From the NCBI GenBank assembly GCA_964439215.1, contig CAYTNY010000082.1:1-10247 (forward strand): a stretch of DNA of 10,247 nt, in the 5' to 3' direction. Each line of letters begins with the position of its first letter. The stretch's first letter is position 1. This document shows, one piece after another, positions 6,776 through 10,247 of this stretch. Below the pieces are notes generated by a model, which was given only the letters and a program-made list of their open reading frames with translations, had not been told where the DNA came from and searched no databases. Source of the stretch: CAYTNY01 sp964439215. Lineage in GTDB: Bacteria; Oederibacteriota; PGYV01; CAYTNY01. The position numbers were made by a program, and so were the translations under genes.

Positions 6776-8908
6776 TTATTTCCCTTTCCCCAGTATTTTC
6801 ATTACTTCATCATAAGGTATTGCCGGAGCAATTCTTCCGTCTTTCCCCGTCATTCCGGATGACATAAAAACAGCGTTCAAAACCGCTTCATGGGATGCTT
6901 CAATCACCGCCTCGTACATATCGGAAATACGTGTATCCCCTATAAAATCCGCTCTTAATACGGAATTTCTTTTTTCATCCTGTACATCCAGAACTGTTTT
7001 TGTGCTGAACGCCACAACAATTTCGCCGCTGGTAGAGGCTGCGTGGGAACCTGCTCTGCCAAGCCCCAGGGCCGCTCTTTTGGACAATCTTGTAAGCTGA
7101 TTGGAAAGCAAAGGCGCATCAGTGGCAACAACCGTTATTATGGATCCATAGGAATTATGCCTGCGTATATCATATGGATACAGGGCGTCCAGTTCCCTTC
7201 CCGCAACAGCGCCTTCAATGGTAAGATTTTTCATTCTGCCGAAATTGGAAAGAACAAGCACCCCTATATTATACGGAGTGCCGTCAACTTCAACAACACG
7301 GGAAGATGACCCTATCCCTCCTGCAAAATCCATGGTTATCATGCCGGTTCCCGCTCCGACCGAGCCCTGGGGAATCTCTCCTGACGACGCGTACTGAACC
7401 GCGTCAAGAATATCTTTTACGTCTATGGAAGGAATCCGTATGTCATTTAAAAAAGAATCATCGGTTTCGCCTACCACGGGCAGGACACCGCGCTGCCCGC
7501 CCGATGCCGAAGGATATTTTTCCAGCATATAGTCAACAGCTGCCTGATGAACCTTCCCCAGAGAAATCGTATTTGATAAAAACACGGGGCTTTCCAGCCA
7601 TCCCCATTCTATAACCTGATGAAAGCCTGCCAGTTCGCCGATACCGTTAAGAACAAACCCCCCGGCCGCCAGTTTTTTATTCATCATATCGCCTTCCGCA
7701 GGCACTATTGCGGTAACCCCCGCCCTCACAGAACTTTTTTTATCTGTTCCGGGCACAATAACACCATCCTCTATCTTTGTAACGTGCCCTACTTTGACTC
7801 CTTCCACATCCGTAATATTATTATTCAACCCTGTTTTAAAACGCCCTATTAATATCCCCAGTTCTCTTGCGCTCATTCTTCTGCCGTCGGCAATCATTTC
7901 CTTTTTTTTCTCATTTTCTGTTTTTTCCATAGGCAGCCTGTAATTTTCAGACGCGGACCTTATAACCAGTTTTATAACGTCTTCATATGACAACCCTCTT
8001 GCCTTCGCACAGAGCATAAGCGAGCCATTCACATGAAGCGACGGAAGCGGATTAAGTTCAATAAAATACGGATATCCTTTTTCGTCTATCCTTATATCCA
8101 CGCGGCCAAAATCAGGACATTTTGTTATACTGAGAACTTTTTTCACCATATTCATAACCATACTTCTTTCCTCTTCCTTAAATTCCGGCGGACATTTAAC
8201 ATCAGCAACATCAGCGAGTGAGGACTGCTTTGCTTCATAATCAAAAATATTATATTTGCTCCCCCCCTTGCTTTTCATTTCATACTCGATGATCTCCAGC
8301 ACTTTGCCCGGAAACGCCTCAAGAAAAGGGACAGAGATTTCCCTGCCTTTAATATACTGCTCAACAAGCACGCCGGCGGGATATTTATCAAGAAATTTCT
8401 TTATTTTCTTTTCATATTCATCCGCGTCCTTTACAACAGAATCATCAGATATGCCTTTGCTTGAACCTTCGGCATTTGGCTTAAGAATCGCGGGAAAACC
8501 GATTTCCTTTGGAAGCTCCCTGTTTTCCGGTGTAATAACAGCTCCTTTTGGAGTTAATATTCCGTATTCTTCAAGAATTATCTTGGATAACTGTTTATTA
8601 AGATTTACAAATAAAAGAGAAGCGTTCCCTCCCGTATAGGGAATGTTCATCTGGCTGAAAAGCCCGGGAAAGAATGCTTCTCTTGCCTCTCCCTCAACAC
8701 CTTCCGCCACATTAAAAATAAGATCCGGAGCAAAATCAAAAACCAGTTTCACAAAAAGCGTAGGATCCTGCGATGCTTCTATAGGTTCAACTTCATGCCC
8801 CAAAGACATTATTGCATTATGAAGTTTCTCCACATCTTTGCTTTTGAGGGTTTCAGCCGTTTTCTCACTATCGTCTTTCCGGAGATTATAAACTAATGCT
8901 ATTTTCAT
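6776..8908 (-). CDS. Fusion: D-Ala-D-Ala-ligase-like ATP-grasp domain + P1 (DmpA-type) aminopeptidase
   Basis: Residues 1-325 form an ATP-grasp domain of the D-Ala-D-Ala ligase group: ILKP (141-144), EGSSKGI (147-153), FDYEAK (222-227), FGRVDIRID (267-275) and the Mg-binding IELNPLPSL (283-291). The N-terminal serine/glutamate motif of true Ddl is absent and the LHG motif is replaced by NVAEG, so the substrates may differ. Residues about 347-710 form a P1 peptidase, a family of N-terminal nucleophile-like enzymes that cut themselves. The expected site is G588-S589 in NSYGSIITVVATDAP; N555 (SNFG) and S627/E629 (STSGE) match other DmpA active-site residues. The position I align with DmpA Tyr146 looks like Phe486. 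The lysine-rich linker is coded over an A8 tract. AAGGAGG lies nine bases before the ATG. Both parts handle short peptides, so linked making and breaking of an amide bond is my inference. Confidence 0.88.
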   Translation of the reverse strand: MKIALVYNLRKDDSEKTAETLKSKDVEKLHNAIMSLGHEVEPIEASQDPTLFVKLVFDFAPDLIFNVAEGVEGEAREAFFPGLFSQMNIPYTGGNASLLFVNLNKQLSKIILEEYGILTPKGAVITPENRELPKEIGFPAILKPNAEGSSKGISDDSVVKDADEYEKKIKKFLDKYPAGVLVEQYIKGREISVPFLEAFPGKVLEIIEYEMKSKGGSKYNIFDYEAKQSSLADVADVKCPPEFKEEERSMVMNMVKKVLSITKCPDFGRVDIRIDEKGYPYFIELNPLPSLHVNGSLMLCAKARGLSYEDVIKLVIRSASENYRLPMEKTENEKKKEMIADGRRMSARELGILIGRFKTGLNNNITDVEGVKVGHVTKIEDGVIVPGTDKKSSVRAGVTAIVPAEGDMMNKKLAAGGFVLNGIGELAGFHQVIEWGWLESPVFLSNTISLGKVHQAAVDYMLEKYPSASGGQRGVLPVVGETDDSFLNDIRIPSIDVKDILDAVQYASSGEIPQGSVGAGTGMITMDFAGGIGSSSRVVEVDGTPYNIGVLVLSNFGRMKNLTIEGAVAGRELDALYPYDIRRHNSYGSIITVVATDAPLLSNQLTRLSKRAALGLGRAGSHAASTSGEIVVAFSTKTVLDVQDEKRNSVLRADFIGDTRISDMYEAVIEASHEAVLNAVFMSSGMTGKDGRIAPAIPYDEVMKILGKGK

Positions 8909-8944
8909 ATTTACCGGCCTCCTTTTTTCTTGTTTCTTAACACA

Positions 8945-8973
8945 ATGATATCATTTTCCGGAAAAACTGTCAC
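8945..8973 (-). promoter_or_regulatory. Predicted promoter of the ATP-grasp/peptidase gene, with palindrome in the spacer
   Basis: GTGACA (8973-8968) and TATCAT (8950-8945) on the minus strand are 17 bases apart; each matches consensus at five of six positions. The spacer contains the 12-base perfect palindrome TTTTCCGGAAAA (8954-8965), which could bind a dimeric regulator. Transcription would begin near 8938, about 30 bases before the start codon and ahead of the AAGGAGG site at 8924-8918. Confidence 0.5.
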
Positions 8974-9037
8974 CCCGCTGTTTCTTTCATTTCCGGATCC
9001 ATGCCCAAAAAAGCCCTTGTTTTTCCGGACGCCGTAT

Positions 9038-9078
9038 GTCACCGCAGAAATAGGGACTGTCCCTGTTTCTGCGGTGAC
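9038..9078. repeat. REP-like near-perfect palindrome
   Basis: Two 20-base arms, 9038-9057 and 9059-9078, surround a single T. They pair at 19 of 20 positions; the one exception (T9051 opposite G9065) is a wobble pair in RNA. The centre reads GGGACTGTCCC. From memory, such cores flanked by AAATA/TTTCT are typical of REP-type repeats moved by Y1 (RAYT/IS200-like) transposases, but none is present here. There is no T tract at either end, so a simple rho-independent terminator is unlikely. Confidence 0.75.
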
Positions 9079-9096
9079 AGGCCAAAACACTCTGCT

Positions 9097-9153
9097 CTGA
9101 ATTGTAAAATGAATTGCAGCACCTAAAACATCCGGAACTATATCAAAATACAG
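9097..9153 (-). repeat. Intergenic repeat, tail segment, inverted copy
   Basis: The reverse complement matches 79-135 at about 50 of 57 positions. It begins about 19 bases after the REP-like palindrome. It lacks the head segment found with copy A, so it is either a partial element or a separately mobile unit. Confidence 0.7.
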
Positions 9154-9395
9154 CCCATTTCCTGTTTAATCATCAAATTATATCATACAGTGCTCTGCCG
9201 CTGCTTAACCCCCTCTATAAAATCCCCCTGCCCCCTTTTAGAAAAAGTTAATTATACACACTCTCTACACCTGGGAAAAAGGGCTTGACTTATTTTTTCA
9301 GAGAAAGGGGTAACAAAAAACTGCCTATAACATACTCTATCCTCCTCCATAGAGGTGGAGGGTATATTAATTCCCTCTCCCTCGAGGAGCAAAGG

Positions 9396-9431
9396 ATGAA
9401 TGCTTTCATGCTTTGCCGGTATTTACTATAA
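9396..9431 (+). CDS. Possible 11-codon short ORF inside the head repeat
   Basis: ATG at 9396 opens MNAFMLCRYLL and a TAA stop; copy A at 1-36 reads MNACMLCRYLL and TAA. A GAGGAG box lies six bases before the ATG in copy B. Of the two base changes between the copies within the frame, one changes an amino acid and one is silent, which is too few to show selection. It could be a leader peptide, the start of a lost gene, or chance. Confidence 0.15.
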   Translation: MNAFMLCRYLL

Positions 9432-9451
9432 ATATAATCATAAAAATACCG
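9396..9451 (+). repeat. Intergenic repeat, head segment, copy B
   Basis: This is the direct repeat of 1-56 (53 of 56 identical). In this copy the internal inverted repeat is perfect: ccggtattt at 9416-9424 and aaataccgg at 9444-9452, with a 19-base loop. A tail-like segment, gtgttgcaat at 9552 and onwards, follows about 100 bases later. The middle differs from copy A. Confidence 0.75.
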
Positions 9452-9591
9452 GAAAAAGATTAAGGAGAAGGTGGTGCCCTGTGGGAAATATAAATAACTG
9501 TATGAATTAAGTGTTCCGGTATGTGCAAAAAAAGAAATTTGATTCTATGAAGTGTTGCAATAAAACTTGCAATCTATAGGCAGTTCGGTAC

Positions 9592-9876
9592 TCATATTTT
9601 ATTGTAGACATTTTTTCTGTGGGCAATGCTGATAATTACAATTATCAGAACTTTTTTTCTCACCTCGTATATTATCCGGTAATCGCCCTGCCTGATTCTG
9701 AAATAACTGTTTCCTTTAAGTTTTACTGCGCCGGGCGGAAAAGGCTCCTTCCCCAGCAGTAGAACCCGCTCATAAATCATTCTTCGGATATTTTCAGATA
9801 TTTTGCCGTCCTTTAAAAATTTCCCGGCCTGCCTTGTAACCTCAATAGCATATTTCATTTTTTTATTTTTTTCCAT
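9592..9876 (-). CDS. RelE/ParE-superfamily toxin
   Basis: This 94-residue protein has the compact RelE fold signature. The N-terminal strand and helix (KYAIEVTRQAGKFLKDG) are followed by KLKGNSYFRIRQGDYRIIYEV and the typical ending SIAHRKNVY. The basic residues in RIRxGDYR and the HRKxxY end match those used by RelE-type toxins, most of which cut mRNA on the ribosome. The start is set at 9876 because GAGGAAG lies nine bases upstream, giving a 14-base overlap with the antitoxin; an ATG at 9858 is the alternative. The longer open frame reaching back to 9939 lies inside the antitoxin gene and is not supported. Overlap and order (antitoxin first) are typical of translationally coupled toxin-antitoxin pairs. 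Confidence 0.88.
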   Translation of the reverse strand: MEKNKKMKYAIEVTRQAGKFLKDGKISENIRRMIYERVLLLGKEPFPPGAVKLKGNSYFRIRQGDYRIIYEVRKKVLIIVIISIAHRKNVYNKI

Positions 9877-10108
9877 AAAAACCGGCTTCCTCAGCCGCTG
9901 TTTCCAAAGGAATCGTACTGTTTCTTTCATATTTTTCATACCGCGCTATTGCCAGCAGGTCTTCTTTTTCCTCTTCTTTTTCTATCTCATCCAGAATAGC
10001 GCGCTCAACAAAAGATTTCATAACAAAACCTTTTTTTTCACAGAATTCTTTCAGCTTATCTCTTACTTTTTTGTCTATTTTCATCGTAAAAGTCACACTA
10101 TTGCTCAC
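9863..10108 (-). CDS. Ribbon-helix-helix antitoxin (RelB-type)
   Basis: This 81-residue acidic protein begins with a ribbon-helix-helix pattern: a strand VTFTMKI (about 4-10), then helices DKKVRDKLKEFCEKKG and MKSFVERAILDEIEKEEE. That half should bind DNA as a dimer. The rest (from about 50), including STIPLETAAEEAG, resembles the toxin-wrapping tail of RelB-type antitoxins. The start is GTG at 10108, chosen because GGAGGT lies five bases upstream. The gene precedes and overlaps the toxin gene. The promoter just upstream overlaps repeated AAGTAT motifs, suggesting that the antitoxin, alone or with the toxin, represses its own operon. Confidence 0.85.
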   Translation of the reverse strand: MSNSVTFTMKIDKKVRDKLKEFCEKKGFVMKSFVERAILDEIEKEEEKEDLLAIARYEKYERNSTIPLETAAEEAGFYGKK

Positions 10109-10136
10109 CGAACACCTCCATAATGGTTATATATAA

Positions 10137-10165
10137 ATTATACCGTTAGTGTTTCTGTATTTCAA
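10137..10165 (-). promoter_or_regulatory. Promoter of the toxin-antitoxin operon
   Basis: TTGAAA (10165-10160) and a perfect TATAAT (10142-10137) on the minus strand are separated by 17 bases. This is the strongest promoter match in the window. Transcription would start about 20 bases before the antitoxin start codon. Confidence 0.7.
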
Positions 10166-10191
10166 GTATAAAATAATACTTAATAATACTT
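10164..10191 (-). promoter_or_regulatory. Repeated operator-like motifs upstream of the toxin-antitoxin promoter
   Basis: On the minus strand AAGTATTATT occurs twice in perfect tandem (10191-10182 and 10181-10172), followed by an inverted half-site ATACTT (10169-10164). The array touches the -35 box. Ribbon-helix-helix repressors typically bind short repeated half-sites next to their own promoters, so autoregulation is the likely role. Confidence 0.5.
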
Positions 10192-10247
10192 TTGTACAGA
10201 AAGGTTTAAAAAAAACAGGGATAAGGGAATAGGGAAAAACGGAGAAC

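Larger units (their letters stand above)
9319..9585. mobile_element. Possible miniature element bounded by 11-base inverted repeats
   Basis: aactgcctata at 9319-9329 is the exact reverse complement of tataggcagtt at 9575-9585. The 267 bases between them include the head repeat copy B and its tail-like segment. No clear target-site duplication adjoins the two ends, and an 11-base pair can occur by chance over this distance at roughly the percent level, so this is only a candidate. The right end lies six bases from the toxin stop codon. Confidence 0.3.
8909..9591. other. Gene-free repeat cluster between the fusion gene and the toxin-antitoxin operon
   Basis: I see no convincing gene in these 683 bases on either strand. 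Reading in plus coordinates, the stretch holds the fusion gene promoter, the 41-base palindrome, the inverted tail repeat, a pyrimidine-rich stretch (about 9210-9240), short hairpins around 9335-9390 (for example ctctat/atagag at 9335-9354), and the second head and tail repeat copies. It looks like a site where short mobile or REP-like sequences have accumulated. Confidence 0.6.

Noticed and set aside
7871..7930. Separate translation start for the peptidase half at M327, M338 or M345
   Set aside because: Not annotated as a gene start: M338 has its GG only two bases upstream, M345 is about 22 bases from the nearest purine-rich box, and M327 has none. It is kept only as part of the A8-tract finding.
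9241..9330. Plus-strand CTTGACTT as a promoter for a transcript through head copy B
   Set aside because: No -10 box occurs at 16-18 bases from TTGACT; the next AT-rich stretch is too far away.
9877..9939. N-terminal extension of the toxin open frame
   Set aside because: It lies entirely within the antitoxin gene in another frame, and RelE-type toxins start near the KYAIEV strand. A good ribosome binding site supports 9876.
1..10247. CRISPR array, tRNA or rRNA genes, or an intact transposase
   Set aside because: No regularly spaced repeats, no tRNA-like cloverleaf with conserved arms, no rRNA sequence and no transposase motifs were seen on either strand.

Overview
The window is a moderately AT-rich bacterial segment in which every gene I can support lies on the minus strand. 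The mix is a GT-C glycosyltransferase fused to a beta-propeller, a FeoB ferrous-iron transporter without FeoA, an ATP-grasp/P1-peptidase fusion and a RelE-type toxin-antitoxin pair. With strong purine-rich ribosome binding sites and sigma70-like promoters, this fits an uncultured bacterium, possibly a candidate phylum such as Omnitrophota, Elusimicrobiota or Goldbacteria. That placement is a guess from gene style, not from a marker gene.

Reading the plus coordinates from left to right: 1-431 holds a repeat-derived stretch and a GC-rich patch that may be a decayed secreted-protein gene. 432-3701 is a GT39-like membrane glycosyltransferase with a C-terminal NHL-type six-bladed propeller. 3860-4381 is an unrecognised small membrane protein. 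4606-6648 is feoB, with a palindromic operator-like site over its predicted transcription start. 6776-8908 is a 710-residue protein joining a D-Ala-D-Ala-ligase-like ATP-grasp enzyme to a DmpA-type self-processing aminopeptidase. 8909-9591 is a gene-free repeat cluster. 9592-10108 is a toxin-antitoxin operon with its own promoter and repeated operator motifs.

Each of the larger genes seems to be its own transcription unit. Plausible promoters are seen before the glycosyltransferase, feoB, the fusion gene and the antitoxin, so no shared pathway is implied except within the toxin-antitoxin pair. The outer gene-free regions are related to each other: the first 56 bases recur in direct orientation at 9396, and 79-135 recurs inverted at 9097-9153. 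A 41-base near-perfect palindrome of REP type lies at 9038-9078.

The most unusual item is the ATP-grasp/P1-peptidase fusion. An A8 tract lies exactly at the domain joint, and removing one A would turn the fusion into two genes overlapping as ATGA. Whether this is a true fusion, a slippage switch or an assembly error is the main open question in the window.
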